A stretch of DNA of 64,000 bases, from NCBI RefSeq assembly GCF_000015045.1, contig NC_008609.1:2675501-2739500 (forward strand). The letters run 5' to 3'. How positions within the stretch are numbered: position 1 is the first letter of the stretch; each line of letters opens with the position of its first letter. The notes beneath the pieces are model-generated. The model was given only the letters and a program-made list of their open reading frames with translations. It was not told the origin of the DNA and searched no databases. Shown piece after piece: positions 8,722 to 17,378 of the stretch. This DNA is from Pelobacter propionicus DSM 2379. Lineage in GTDB: Bacteria; Desulfobacterota; Desulfuromonadia; Geobacterales; Pseudopelobacteraceae. The position numbers and the translations under genes are program-made.

Positions 8722-10176
8722 ATGAGCAACAGGAAGAGTATTCTGTTTATTCACCCCCAGGGGGAGAACTGGATTCCGGGCCAGGAGAACATCTCCCGGA
8801 TCGTCAACATCATGCCTCCCCTGGGGCTGCTCTCCCTGTCGGCATGGCTGGAAAGGCACGGCCACCAAACCTGGGTCCATGACTGCTACGCCTTTCCGGG
8901 AAGCGACGACAGGATTCTTGAGACCCTGCGGGAGCAGCAGCCGGACTTCGTCTGTTTCTCCACCACGACCTCCAGCTTTCTCGATGGCATCCGCCTGGCC
9001 CACAGGGTCAGGGAAGCCAGGCCGTCGGCCAGATGCGTGTTCGGCGGCGTCCACCTCTCCGCGCTGGGCGAGCGCCTGCTGGCCGAGTATCCGGTCATCG
9101 ATTTCGGCGTAATGGGAGAAGGCGAGGAGACGCTGCGGGAACTGGTGGAATCCGAGGGCAAACAACTGGCTGACATCAGGGGGCTCATCCATCGTCAGAA
9201 AGACAGGGTCGTCTTCAACGGCTATCGTGAGCAGCTGGTGGACATGGACAGCCTCCCCTTTCCCCTGTACGAAAAGCTGCACGGCTTCCCCGACAGCTAC
9301 CGCCTGCCCATCTTCAGCTACCCCAAAGCGCCCAACACCACCATCATTACCAGCCGCGGCTGCCCCTATACCTGCTCCTACTGCGACCGCTCCGTGTTCC
9401 GCCGCTCCTACCGCTACAATTCCCCCCAGTACATGCTGAACTACCTGTTGCATCTGCGCCAGCGCTTCAACATCAGGCACGTCAATATCTACGATGACAC
9501 CTTCACCCTCAAGCGCCAGAGGGTGCTGGATTTCTGCCAGCTAAAAATCAGCTCCGGCCTGAAGATGACCTTCAACTGCGCGGCCCGCACGGAGCAGCTG
9601 GACAGGGAGATGCTCGTGCAACTGAAGCGGGCCGGCTGCTGGATGATCAGCCTCGGGATCGAAACGGGCGATCCGCAGCTGCTGCAGCGTCACCGCTCCT
9701 ACCTGCCGTCACAGGTGGTGGAGAATCCGCTGCAGAACATCCGCGAAACGGTCCTGCTGATCAAGGAGTGCGGCATCCGCGTCAAGGGCCTGTTTATGAT
9801 GGGGCTTCCGGGAGAGACCGGGGAGAGCATCAGGCAAAGCATGGAGTACGTGTTCAGCCTCCCCCTGGACGACTTCAACCTCTCGAAACTGACCCCTTTC
9901 CCCGGAGCACCGATGTACCGGGATATCCGCAACCATGGCAGCTTTGATGAGACATGGGAACTGATGAATGCGGCCAATTTCACCTTCATCCCCCACGGCT
10001 TCACGCGGGAAGAGCTGGAAGGACTGCACCTGGAATTCTACCGGCGCTACTTTTCGCGACCGTCAACACTTTTTAACTACGCCTCGATGATGTGGAAGTC
10101 GCCTGACAGCTGGCTGCGTTTCTGGAAGGACCTGCCAACGTTTCTGAAATGCACCCGCAAGGGTAAGAGAAAGTGA
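8722..10176 (+). CDS. B12-binding-domain radical SAM protein
   Basis: 484-residue enzyme with an N-terminal cobalamin-binding-like domain (about residues 10-140; the classical B12 DxHxxG motif is not evident) and a radical SAM core with RGCPYTCSYCDRSVF (about 210-224), which supplies the three cluster cysteines (C-x3-C-x2-C). Later motifs ISLGIETGDPQLLQRHR and GLFMMGLPGETGESI fit the B12/radical SAM group. The substrate cannot be told. The gene diverges from the EPS operon. ATG at 8722 is preferred to ATG at 8716 because AAGGAG (8709-8714) sits 7 bases before 8722 and only 1 base before 8716. Confidence 0.85.
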   Translation: MSNRKSILFIHPQGENWIPGQENISRIVNIMPPLGLLSLSAWLERHGHQTWVHDCYAFPGSDDRILETLREQQPDFVCFSTTTSSFLDGIRLAHRVREARPSARCVFGGVHLSALGERLLAEYPVIDFGVMGEGEETLRELVESEGKQLADIRGLIHRQKDRVVFNGYREQLVDMDSLPFPLYEKLHGFPDSYRLPIFSYPKAPNTTIITSRGCPYTCSYCDRSVFRRSYRYNSPQYMLNYLLHLRQRFNIRHVNIYDDTFTLKRQRVLDFCQLKISSGLKMTFNCAARTEQLDREMLVQLKRAGCWMISLGIETGDPQLLQRHRSYLPSQVVENPLQNIRETVLLIKECGIRVKGLFMMGLPGETGESIRQSMEYVFSLPLDDFNLSKLTPFPGAPMYRDIRNHGSFDETWELMNAANFTFIPHGFTREELEGLHLEFYRRYFSRPSTLFNYASMMWKSPDSWLRFWKDLPTFLKCTRKGKRK

Positions 10177-10256
10177 AGGGGCGCCGCGTAACGAGGGGGG
10201 GGGAATGAAGGGTGTTTCGAGGGCAAAAAGTGGAGGGGGCCGTACGCAGCCAGGAA

Positions 10257-11618
10257 TCAACGACGGAACATGCTGCCGCCTGAATGGGGCGCCCGTACAA
10301 GACCGCGTGATTCTTCCTGCAAGGCGCTATCGATAATGCAGTCGCACACATCCTCTACAAAATAGGCGCCCAGCCGGGTCAGACGCAGGGATTCATCCTC
10401 CTGGCAGAGACAGCCCAGATCTGCGAGTTTCGAGACAAGTGGGCTGAACACATCCAGGGGACTCTCTCCAAAGCTGGCGTGAAAGCGGCTGATGTCGAGA
10501 CCACCCTTCAGCTGCAGGCTCAGGATCAGTCTCCGGTACATGCGCTCCCGCCGGGACAACATGATATACCGTCCCACGGGCGGAATCCCCTTATCCACCA
10601 GGCGATTGAAGCTGGCCAGTTCTTCGTGGCTGTCAAAGCAGATCGCGGGCGAGTAGGATCTGGTTCTGATACCGAAGGAGATGATCGGCGTTTCCCGCAG
10701 CCAGTGATAGCGGTAGGGCCACTGCCGGTCGCAGCTGAAGCGGCCATTCTGTTCGTAGCCCTGACCATCCATCCACTCCTGGGCCATGAACACCATGTCA
10801 AAGAGCGTGTCATCGGGAACGATCAGTTCGGGCCGCTGGGTATACAACCGCGCGATCAGGGGATTGACGATTTCGTGCCGGATGTACTCGACGGCGTCGG
10901 GGCGGATCTGCTCCAGCATGCGGAGATCCGCCTGTACGCTCTCAATCGACTGACCGGGGAGACCGGTCATCATATCGATGTTGATCATCATGCCGGCCCG
11001 CTGCACCGTTTGCACGATGCCCTGAACCTGGCTGGGGGTGTTGTTTCTGTTGCAGAGCTGAAGGATCTGCGGATCGAAGGTCTGGCAGCCCATACTGATG
11101 CGGTTGAACCCCATGTCTGCCAGATCGAGGACCCGGGCTTCGTGCTCCATGGTTGCCGGATGGGCTTCCGTGGCAATACTGCAGTCATCGGTCAGGGTAA
11201 CGCATGCGCGAACCGTATCCATGACTTTCCTGATCTCGCTGTTCGCGAAAGCGGTGGGCGTCCCTCCCCCGAAACAGATGCACTTGGCCTTTTTGCCCTT
11301 AAAGAGTCCAAGCCGCTCGTACAGCTCTATCTGCAGAATAAGGCGCCTGAGGTACTCCTGCTGGACCTGGGTATCAACTTTGTGGGGAAAGGAATTACAA
11401 AACAAGCATTCTGAAAAGCAGAAGGGAAGATGGATGTACAGCAAAAGTTCAGTTTCAACCATGGCAGCAACGACCGTGTCAATGAACGAGGAAGCCTTCG
11501 AAGGCGCCAACATGGTAAAATGCTGGGGAACGAACAGATCTGGCTGGCTTTTCGTATAGTTGCACGAACCGTAGAACAGTTCGTTCCGTATCCTGTCAAG
11601 AGCGGCATTTCGCTGCAT
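10257..11618 (-). CDS. HemN-like radical SAM protein (coproporphyrinogen oxidase-related)
   Basis: 453-residue radical SAM enzyme of the HemN/HemW-related group. It shows YIHLPFCFSECLFCNSFPHK, with cluster cysteines in C-x3-C-x2-C spacing, then CFGGGTPTAF, ISMGCQTFDPQILQLCNR and DMMTGLPGQSIESV, all typical of the coproporphyrinogen-oxidase-like subclass. A C-terminal HemN-type extension is present. True HemN, the heme-inserting HemW and other members cannot be separated by eye, and the long N-terminal lead is not typical of HemN. Start ATG 11616-11618 has GGGAA about 7 bases upstream; a TTG nine codons earlier is possible. Confidence 0.72.
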   Translation of the reverse strand: MQRNAALDRIRNELFYGSCNYTKSQPDLFVPQHFTMLAPSKASSFIDTVVAAMVETELLLYIHLPFCFSECLFCNSFPHKVDTQVQQEYLRRLILQIELYERLGLFKGKKAKCICFGGGTPTAFANSEIRKVMDTVRACVTLTDDCSIATEAHPATMEHEARVLDLADMGFNRISMGCQTFDPQILQLCNRNNTPSQVQGIVQTVQRAGMMINIDMMTGLPGQSIESVQADLRMLEQIRPDAVEYIRHEIVNPLIARLYTQRPELIVPDDTLFDMVFMAQEWMDGQGYEQNGRFSCDRQWPYRYHWLRETPIISFGIRTRSYSPAICFDSHEELASFNRLVDKGIPPVGRYIMLSRRERMYRRLILSLQLKGGLDISRFHASFGESPLDVFSPLVSKLADLGCLCQEDESLRLTRLGAYFVEDVCDCIIDSALQEESRGLVRAPHSGGSMFRR

Positions 11619-11828
11619 ACATAGTTCCCGTAGAACCGGTGACAAGGCAATCCTGCCATCACCCGTTGCACCTGACTGTAGTGTAAGTCAGTACTTATAT
11701 TCTTACACAACCTGTCTGTCAATCGCCATGTAGAGGAGGCGCACCACCAGCCGCTGGCAGGGAATTACAGCACGCCTAAGAGCGCTACCGGTTTCCTGTC
11801 GTTAAACACTCCAGTTACAGCGCACCAC

Positions 11829-11862
11829 TAAAAAAAAGGGGCAGCCGGATGGCTGCCCCTTT
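11829..11862 (-). terminator. Rho-independent terminator of frdCAB
   Basis: GGGGCAGCC (11838-11846) and GGCTGCCCC (11851-11859) form a 9-bp stem with a 4-base loop. On the minus strand the stem is followed by seven or more T residues (complement of the A-run at 11830-11837). It lies 28 bases after the frdB stop. The rest of 11619-11886 holds the upstream region of the HemN-like gene, with no other clear feature. Confidence 0.9.
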
Positions 11863-11886
11863 CAACAAAAGACATGCGTGAATTGA

Positions 11887-12645
11887 TCAGGCGAACTGTG
11901 CCTTGATGAACTCGCGGTTCATGCGGGCGATAAACTTGACGTTGATCCCCTTCGGGCAGGCAGCCTGGCACTCATAATGGTTGGTGCAGTTACCAAAGCC
12001 GCACTCCTTCATGGTTTTGACCAGGGCCTTGACGCGTGTCACAGCCTCACCCTTACCCTGGGGAAGAACCGCGAACTGGGAAACCTTGGCACCGGTGAAG
12101 AGCATGGCAGCTCCGTTGGGGCAACCGGCCACGCAGGCGCCGCAACCGATACATTCGGCGGCGTCCATGGACTCGTCAGCGATCGGCTTGGGAATCAGGA
12201 TGGCATTGCCATCGGGCACGCCGCCGGTGTGGCAGGAGACGTAGGCGCCGGCCTGGACAATGGTATCCAGAGCGGTGCGGTCCACCACCAGGTCCTTGAT
12301 GATGGGGAACGCGCGGGCACGCCAGGGCTCGATGTAGATGGTGTCGCCATCCTTGAACTTACGCATGTGCAGCTGGCAAACCGTGGTCCGCTCCTGGCCG
12401 CCGTGGGCTGCGCCGTTGATGATCTGGGAACACATGCCACAGATGCCTTCGCGGCAGTCGTGGTCAAACGCGATCGGCTCCTTGCCGGCAAGGATCAGAT
12501 CTTCGTTAACAACGTCGAGCATCTCCAGAAAAGAATGATGTTCAGTGATGTTCTTAGCGGTATAGGTCTCAAACTTTCCCGGATCGCTGGCATCCTTTTG
12601 GCGCCACACGATCAGTGTCAGTGTCATTGTCTTGTGATCGCTCAT
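11887..12645 (-). CDS. frdB: Fumarate reductase/succinate dehydrogenase iron-sulfur subunit
   Basis: 252-residue electron-transfer subunit that passes electrons between the flavoprotein and the diheme cytochrome b at the inner membrane. The [2Fe-2S] domain shows CREGICGMC with a later Cys, and the C-terminal ferredoxin domain shows [14 protein letters not shown] and [19 protein letters not shown] for the [4Fe-4S] and [3Fe-4S] clusters. The start codon overlaps the frdA stop by one base (TAATG), so the two are translationally coupled. In Geobacter one such complex acts as both fumarate reductase and succinate dehydrogenase. Confidence 0.95.
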   Translation of the reverse strand: MSDHKTMTLTLIVWRQKDASDPGKFETYTAKNITEHHSFLEMLDVVNEDLILAGKEPIAFDHDCREGICGMCSQIINGAAHGGQERTTVCQLHMRKFKDGDTIYIEPWRARAFPIIKDLVVDRTALDTIVQAGAYVSCHTGGVPDGNAILIPKPIADESMDAAECIGCGACVAGCPNGAAMLFTGAKVSQFAVLPQGKGEAVTRVKALVKTMKECGFGNCTNHYECQAACPKGINVKFIARMNREFIKAQFA

Positions 12646-14561
12646 TACTTGTAGCTCCTTATGGCAAGATGTACATTATCAAACTTCAAAGGCTCTTTGT
12701 GCAGCTCGGGCTCTTTGCCAACGCCCTTGTACTCCCACGCGCCGACATAGCAGTAGTTGACGTCGTCACGCTGGGCTTCGCCAAGTTCCTGATACTCTTC
12801 GCGGAAGTGGCCACCGCAGGATTCGTTGCGGTGCAGGGCATCGCGGCACATGAGCTCGGCGAACTCGAGGAAGTCGGCGGTGCGGCCGGCGTTTTCCAGC
12901 TGCTGATTGAAGTCAGCACCGGTACCGGACACCTTGACATTCTTCCAGAACTCTTCGCGCAGTGCAGGAATCTTCTGCAGGTTGGACTCCAGGGATTCCT
13001 TGGTGCGAGCCATACCGCAGTTTTCCCACATCAGGGAACCCAGTTCGCGCATAAACTCCGAAGTTGTCTTCTTGCCATTGATGGAGAGGTATTTATTGAC
13101 GCTGGACTTGACGTCGTCCTCGGCCTTCCTGAACTCGGGATGGTCGGCCTTGATCGTGCCCGGATCCTTGATGCCGGCCAGATAGCCGCCGATGGTGTAA
13201 GGAATGACGAAGTAGCCGTCGGCAAGACCCTGCATGAGAGCGGAAGCACCCAGACGGTTGGCGCCGTGCACGGAGAAGTTTGCCTCACCGAGGACGAACA
13301 GGCCGGGGATATTGCTCATCAGGTTGTAGTCGACCCACAGGCCGCCCATGGAGTAGTGCGGCGCGGGGTACATACGCATGGGACGCTTGTAACCGTCCTC
13401 GTCGGTGATCTTCTCGTACATTTCGAAGAGGTTGCCGTAACGCTCGGCGATCTTCGGCTGGCCGACGCGCTTGATGGAAGCGGCGAAGTCCAGGTACACA
13501 CCACGGCCGCCGGGGCCGACGCCACGACCGTCGTCGCAGGCTTCCTTGGCGGCGCGGGAGGCGATGTCGCGGGGAGCCAGGTTACCGAATGAGGGGTACT
13601 TGCGCTCCAGGTAGTAGTCACGGGCATCTTCCGGGATCTCGTTGGGATGCTTGCCGCAGTCCTCTTTCTTCTTGGGAACCCAGCAGCGTCCGTCGTTACG
13701 CAGCGACTCGGACATCAGGGTCAGCTTGGACTGGTAGTCGCCGGCCTGGGGGATACAGGTCGGGTGAATCTGGGTGTAGCAGGGGTTGGCGAAGAAGGCG
13801 CCCTTCTTGTGTGCCTTCCAGATGGCGGTAACCGAGCAGCCCATGGCGTTGGTGGAGAGGTAGAATACGTTGACGTAGCCACCGGTTGCCAAACAGACGG
13901 CATCGGCTGCATAGCTTTCGATCTCGCCGGTGATCAGGTTGCGGACGGTAATACCGCGGGCAACGCCGTCAACCACCACCAGATCGAGCATTTCGCGGCG
14001 GTTGTACATCTTGACCGTACCGGCGTTGATCTGGCGGGACAGGGCGGTGTAGGCGCCCAGGAGGAGCTGCTGACCGGTCTGGCCACGGGCGTAGAAGGTA
14101 CGGGAAACCTGGGCGCCACCGAAGGAGCGGTTATCCAGGTAGCCGGCATAGTCGCGGGCAAAGGGAACGCCTTGGGCGACGCACTGGTCGATGATGTTGT
14201 TGGACACCTGGGCCAGACGCCAGACGTCGGCTTCACGGGCGCGGAAGTCGCCCCCCTTGATGGTGTCGTAGAACAGCCGGTAGATGGAGTCACCGTCATT
14301 GGGATAGTTCTTGGCAGCGTTGATACCACCCTGTGCGGCGATGGAGTGCGCGCGGCGAGGGGAATCCTGATAACAGAAGGCCTGAACATTGTAGCCCAGT
14401 TCACCGAGCGAAGCGGCGGCGGCGCCACCGGCCAGACCGGTACCGACCACGATGACGTTATATTTACGCTTATTGGCAGGATTGACCAGCTTCAGATCGA
14501 AGCGGTGCTTGTCCCAGGTTTGCTGAATAGGTCCAGTAGGACATTTTCCATCAAGTATCAC
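12645..14561 (-). CDS. frdA: Fumarate reductase/succinate dehydrogenase flavoprotein subunit
   Basis: 638-residue FAD-binding catalytic subunit that interconverts fumarate and succinate. It has the N-terminal dinucleotide fold ([20 protein letters not shown], about residues 36-55), the flavin-attachment region with His ([18 protein letters not shown]) and the central substrate motif ([17 protein letters not shown]). The length matches the epsilon-proteobacterial/Bacillus-like class with a single diheme cytochrome rather than the E. coli SdhA class. It sits 9 bases after frdC. Confidence 0.96.
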   Translation of the reverse strand: MILDGKCPTGPIQQTWDKHRFDLKLVNPANKRKYNVIVVGTGLAGGAAAASLGELGYNVQAFCYQDSPRRAHSIAAQGGINAAKNYPNDGDSIYRLFYDTIKGGDFRAREADVWRLAQVSNNIIDQCVAQGVPFARDYAGYLDNRSFGGAQVSRTFYARGQTGQQLLLGAYTALSRQINAGTVKMYNRREMLDLVVVDGVARGITVRNLITGEIESYAADAVCLATGGYVNVFYLSTNAMGCSVTAIWKAHKKGAFFANPCYTQIHPTCIPQAGDYQSKLTLMSESLRNDGRCWVPKKKEDCGKHPNEIPEDARDYYLERKYPSFGNLAPRDIASRAAKEACDDGRGVGPGGRGVYLDFAASIKRVGQPKIAERYGNLFEMYEKITDEDGYKRPMRMYPAPHYSMGGLWVDYNLMSNIPGLFVLGEANFSVHGANRLGASALMQGLADGYFVIPYTIGGYLAGIKDPGTIKADHPEFRKAEDDVKSSVNKYLSINGKKTTSEFMRELGSLMWENCGMARTKESLESNLQKIPALREEFWKNVKVSGTGADFNQQLENAGRTADFLEFAELMCRDALHRNESCGGHFREEYQELGEAQRDDVNYCYVGAWEYKGVGKEPELHKEPLKFDNVHLAIRSYK

Positions 14562-14570
14562 GGTAACCCC

Positions 14571-15236
14571 CTATTTCAAGATATTGAGAAAGATCGACAG
14601 CGGAACGGAAACATACCCCAGGAACAGCACGAGTGCCACGACCGTACCAGCCTTCACAATCGTGGGCATGGATTTGTCGCTGGTAATGCCAAACGTCTGG
14701 AAGAGGCTCTGGATGCCATGGGAGATGTGCAGGAACAGGGTCGCCATTGCACCGACATAGACCACGGCGATAATGATATTCTTGAACGCGGAAACGATCA
14801 TGGCAAAGACGTCAACGGTTCCGTGGGGATCCATCACCAGTTCCATTCCCGGAACCATTTTTGCCGTGAAGTGCAGCAGATGGAAGACGATGAAGATCAG
14901 CAGAATCAGACCGGTCCAGATCATGTTTTCGCTGGCAAAGGTCGTTTTCTTGGTGGCTTTGACGGCATAGGCCTGCTGACGGCAGTCGCGGTTCTCAACG
15001 GTCAGCTGGATGCCGTAGTAGATGTGCACGGCGGCAATGACCAGCATGACGGCCCTGAAGGCGTACACCATCGGAGGAAAGGCATGGAGGTGGTGGGCAT
15101 AGGCGTTAACGCCCCCGGGAATCCATCCGAAGATGGTCGTGTTGCCGATCAGGTGGATCACTGCGAACAACACCAGACAGAGGCCGGTGATTGCCATCAG
15201 GATCTTTTTGCCGATAGACGTGGTAAAAAGTTGCAT
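14571..15236 (-). CDS. frdC: Succinate dehydrogenase/fumarate reductase cytochrome b subunit
   Basis: 221-residue integral membrane cytochrome with about five hydrophobic helices (for example ILMAITGLCLVLFAVIHLIG and GLILLIFIVFHLLHFTA) and several helix histidines (AVIHLIGN, HHLHAFPP, IVFHLLHF, FLHISHG) able to bind two hemes. It anchors FrdAB and exchanges electrons with menaquinol. ATG 15234-15236 is chosen because GGAAGGA lies 6-8 bases upstream. It is the first gene of the frdCAB operon. Confidence 0.93.
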   Translation of the reverse strand: MQLFTTSIGKKILMAITGLCLVLFAVIHLIGNTTIFGWIPGGVNAYAHHLHAFPPMVYAFRAVMLVIAAVHIYYGIQLTVENRDCRQQAYAVKATKKTTFASENMIWTGLILLIFIVFHLLHFTAKMVPGMELVMDPHGTVDVFAMIVSAFKNIIIAVVYVGAMATLFLHISHGIQSLFQTFGITSDKSMPTIVKAGTVVALVLFLGYVSVPLSIFLNILK

Positions 15237-15287
15237 ATCTATCCTTCCTTTACACATGTAGTGAACTGCATTGAATATTTACGGAGA

Positions 15288-15365
15288 CTAAAACAACGGG
15301 CGGTGAAACATCGAAAAAAGCTTGCCAGGGGGGCCACGCCAGCGCGTTCTGGTGACAATCTGCAT
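15288..15365 (-). CDS. Possible 25-residue leader peptide upstream of frdC
   Basis: A short frame ATG 15363-15365 to TAG 15288-15290 encodes MQIVTRTRWRGPPGKLFSMF and five more residues. It has a perfect AAGGAGG Shine-Dalgarno (complement of 15371-15377) 5 bases before the ATG, better than the site of frdC itself. It lies between the candidate frd promoter and frdC. The peptide resembles nothing I know. It may be a regulatory upstream ORF or a chance ribosome site. The remainder of 15237-15683 shows only the promoter listed next. Confidence 0.35.
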   Translation of the reverse strand: MQIVTRTRWRGPPGKLFSMFHRPLF

Positions 15366-15453
15366 ACCATCCTCCTTCTGAGATTATGTTCCATAAGGCA
15401 ATCTATTGACGTATGGGTATGTCGCTTCTTCCCCCTGCTCATTAATTTTGCGT

Positions 15454-15482
15454 ATCTTAGACGTACTCATATTAAATTGCAA
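15454..15482 (-). promoter_or_regulatory. Candidate sigma-70 promoter of frdCAB
   Basis: On the minus strand TTGCAA (15477-15482) and TAAGAT (15454-15459) are 17 bases apart, with an AT-rich spacer and upstream region. This would give a leader of about 210 bases before frdC that contains the small ORF at 15288-15365. Confidence 0.45.
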
Positions 15483-15683
15483 CATTTTTATGTAAAACAC
15501 GCTCAAATAAAAAACCCTGAAATATCAAATAACTACAACAGAAACACTCGCTTTGATTGCAATTGGGGCCGCATTCTGCTAGAGACGTTACTCTGATCCT
15601 GTACGGTTGTTTGCTGAAAATCAAATAATTAACAAAAGCTACTCAACAAAAACAGTGCGCCAGATTGGCGCGTTACCGGAGCA

Positions 15684-16811
15684 ATGCACGTGGAATTTAA
15701 GCTGATCAAAAAAGACAAACAGAGTTCCGCCCGCCTGGGCGTCGTTACGACGGGTCGGGGAGAGATCCAGACCCCCATCTTCATGCCGGTGGCCACCCAC
15801 GGCGCCATGAAACCGCTCACACCGGCCCAGATCACCGAGACCGGCGCCCAGATCATCCTCAGCAACACCTACCACCTGCACCTGCAACCGGGCGAGGGGC
15901 TGGTGAAGAAGGCGGGGGGGCTGCACAAGTTCATGGCATGGGACAAACCGATTCTCACCGATTCGGGCGGTTTTCAGGTCTTCTCGCTCCCCAACAAGCG
16001 CATAACCGATGAAGGGGTCTTTTTCCGCCACGAGGTAACCGGCGACGAGATCTACCTGGATCCGGCCTCTGCCACCCGCATCCAGCAGGATCTGGGCGCC
16101 GACATCATCATGGCCTTCGACGAATGCATCCCCTACCCCTGCGAGCGCCAGTATGCCGAACAGTCCACGAAAAAGACCATTCGCTGGCTGAAGGAGTGCC
16201 AGAGAGCCATGACCGACAACGGCCAGGCCCTGTTCGGTATCGTGCAGGGGAGTGTGTTCGAGGATCTGCGGGCTTACTGCGCCAGGGAGATGCGCGCCCT
16301 GGACCTTCCCGGTTACGCCATCGGCGGGGTCAGTGTGGGCGAGGGACTGGAGCTCCTGAAAAAGGTGGTCGCATGGACGGCTCCCCACCTGCCTGAGGAC
16401 AAGCCGCGCTACCTGATGGGGGTGGGACTGCCGGAGGACATCCTGGAAAGCGTGGAGCGGGGCATCGACATGTTCGACTGCGTGATACCGACCCGCTATG
16501 CCCGCAGTGCCACCCTCTTCACCAGGCGGGGCAAGATCAGACTAACCAACAAGAACTACAAGCGGGACTTCTTCCCCGTGGACCCCTCGTGCACCTGCTA
16601 TACCTGCGGCAACTTCACCCGCGCCTACCTGCACCACCTCTTTGTTTCCAACGAGGTACTCTCCGCGGTGCTTTCCGCCATCCACAACGTCCACTTCTAC
16701 CTGAACATGATGGCGGAAATCCGCACAGCCATCGCCGACAACCGTTTCATGGAGTACAAGAGTCGCTTCCTGGCCGAATATCTGGAGGGAAACCGGCGCA
16801 CCAAGCAGTAA
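15684..16811 (+). CDS. tgt: tRNA-guanine (queuine) transglycosylase
   Basis: 375-residue enzyme that exchanges guanine 34 for preQ1 in tRNAs with GUN anticodons, in queuosine biosynthesis. Visible are the family motif PIFMPVATHGAMKPLT, the catalytic-Asp region ILTDSGGFQVFSL, the base-binding GYAIGGVSVGE and the second catalytic-Asp motif DCVIPTRYARSA. The C-terminal zinc site is CTCYTCGNFTRAYLHH. GGAG precedes the ATG by about 5 bases. Full length for the family. It is a plus-strand single gene here, convergent with the next lipoprotein gene. Confidence 0.97.
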   Translation: MHVEFKLIKKDKQSSARLGVVTTGRGEIQTPIFMPVATHGAMKPLTPAQITETGAQIILSNTYHLHLQPGEGLVKKAGGLHKFMAWDKPILTDSGGFQVFSLPNKRITDEGVFFRHEVTGDEIYLDPASATRIQQDLGADIIMAFDECIPYPCERQYAEQSTKKTIRWLKECQRAMTDNGQALFGIVQGSVFEDLRAYCAREMRALDLPGYAIGGVSVGEGLELLKKVVAWTAPHLPEDKPRYLMGVGLPEDILESVERGIDMFDCVIPTRYARSATLFTRRGKIRLTNKNYKRDFFPVDPSCTCYTCGNFTRAYLHHLFVSNEVLSAVLSAIHNVHFYLNMMAEIRTAIADNRFMEYKSRFLAEYLEGNRRTKQ

Positions 16812-16856
16812 CCTCCCCTGCGCGGTTCCAGGTTCACGCCTCATGGCGCACCCTGT

Positions 16857-17378
16857 TCAGCGCTTGATCTTCTGGTCCAGTTCAATGTCCAGGAGTTTCA
16901 GGCGTTCGATGGTCTGGCGCAGTTCGCGATTGTCGCGGCTGAGGGAGAGGTTGTGGTCCCGCAGGTTTTTCAGCTCCTTCTGCCTGTCGCGGGGGACCCT
17001 GACCCCTGCCAGGTACTCCGCCAGGGGCGCGGCCTGGCGCGTCCAGGCGCTGAAGGGGAATTCGCTCTCCAGGCGCTCCAGCAGGGACTGCGCCTGGGCG
17101 GCCACTTTTCCGGTTTCATCCCGCGTGCTCAAAAGCGCAAGGCGGAACAGCGCCTCATCGGTAATGCCGGAGATGGGGCTCAAGGCCACAACCCGTTCCA
17201 GCAGCTCCCGGGCCTGCTGTTCCCTGCCTCCCTTCAGGTGTTCCAGGGCGCCGGCAAAGGAGCGTTCCTGCAAGCTGACAACCGGCGCGGAAGGAAGTGG
17301 CTGTTTCACGGCCGCGCACCCCCCCAGCAGGAAAAGAACCACCACCAGCCATACTGTCACGACAGAATCAGACCTCAC
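16857..17378 (-). CDS. Small lipoprotein with C-terminal coiled coil
   Basis: 173-residue predicted lipoprotein from a GTG start at 17376-17378, which gives MRSDSVVTVWLVVVLFLLGG followed by the lipobox Cys. GGGAGG lies upstream, and the start overlaps the end of the GGDEF gene by 11 bases. The body has a helical repeat-like segment (AGALEHLKGGREQQARELLE) and the last 45 residues are charged coiled coil (RDHNLSLSRDNRELRQTIER). Coupling to the GGDEF gene suggests a shared role at the cell envelope. The function is not recognised. Confidence 0.7.
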   Translation of the reverse strand: MRSDSVVTVWLVVVLFLLGGCAAVKQPLPSAPVVSLQERSFAGALEHLKGGREQQARELLERVVALSPISGITDEALFRLALLSTRDETGKVAAQAQSLLERLESEFPFSAWTRQAAPLAEYLAGVRVPRDRQKELKNLRDHNLSLSRDNRELRQTIERLKLLDIELDQKIKR

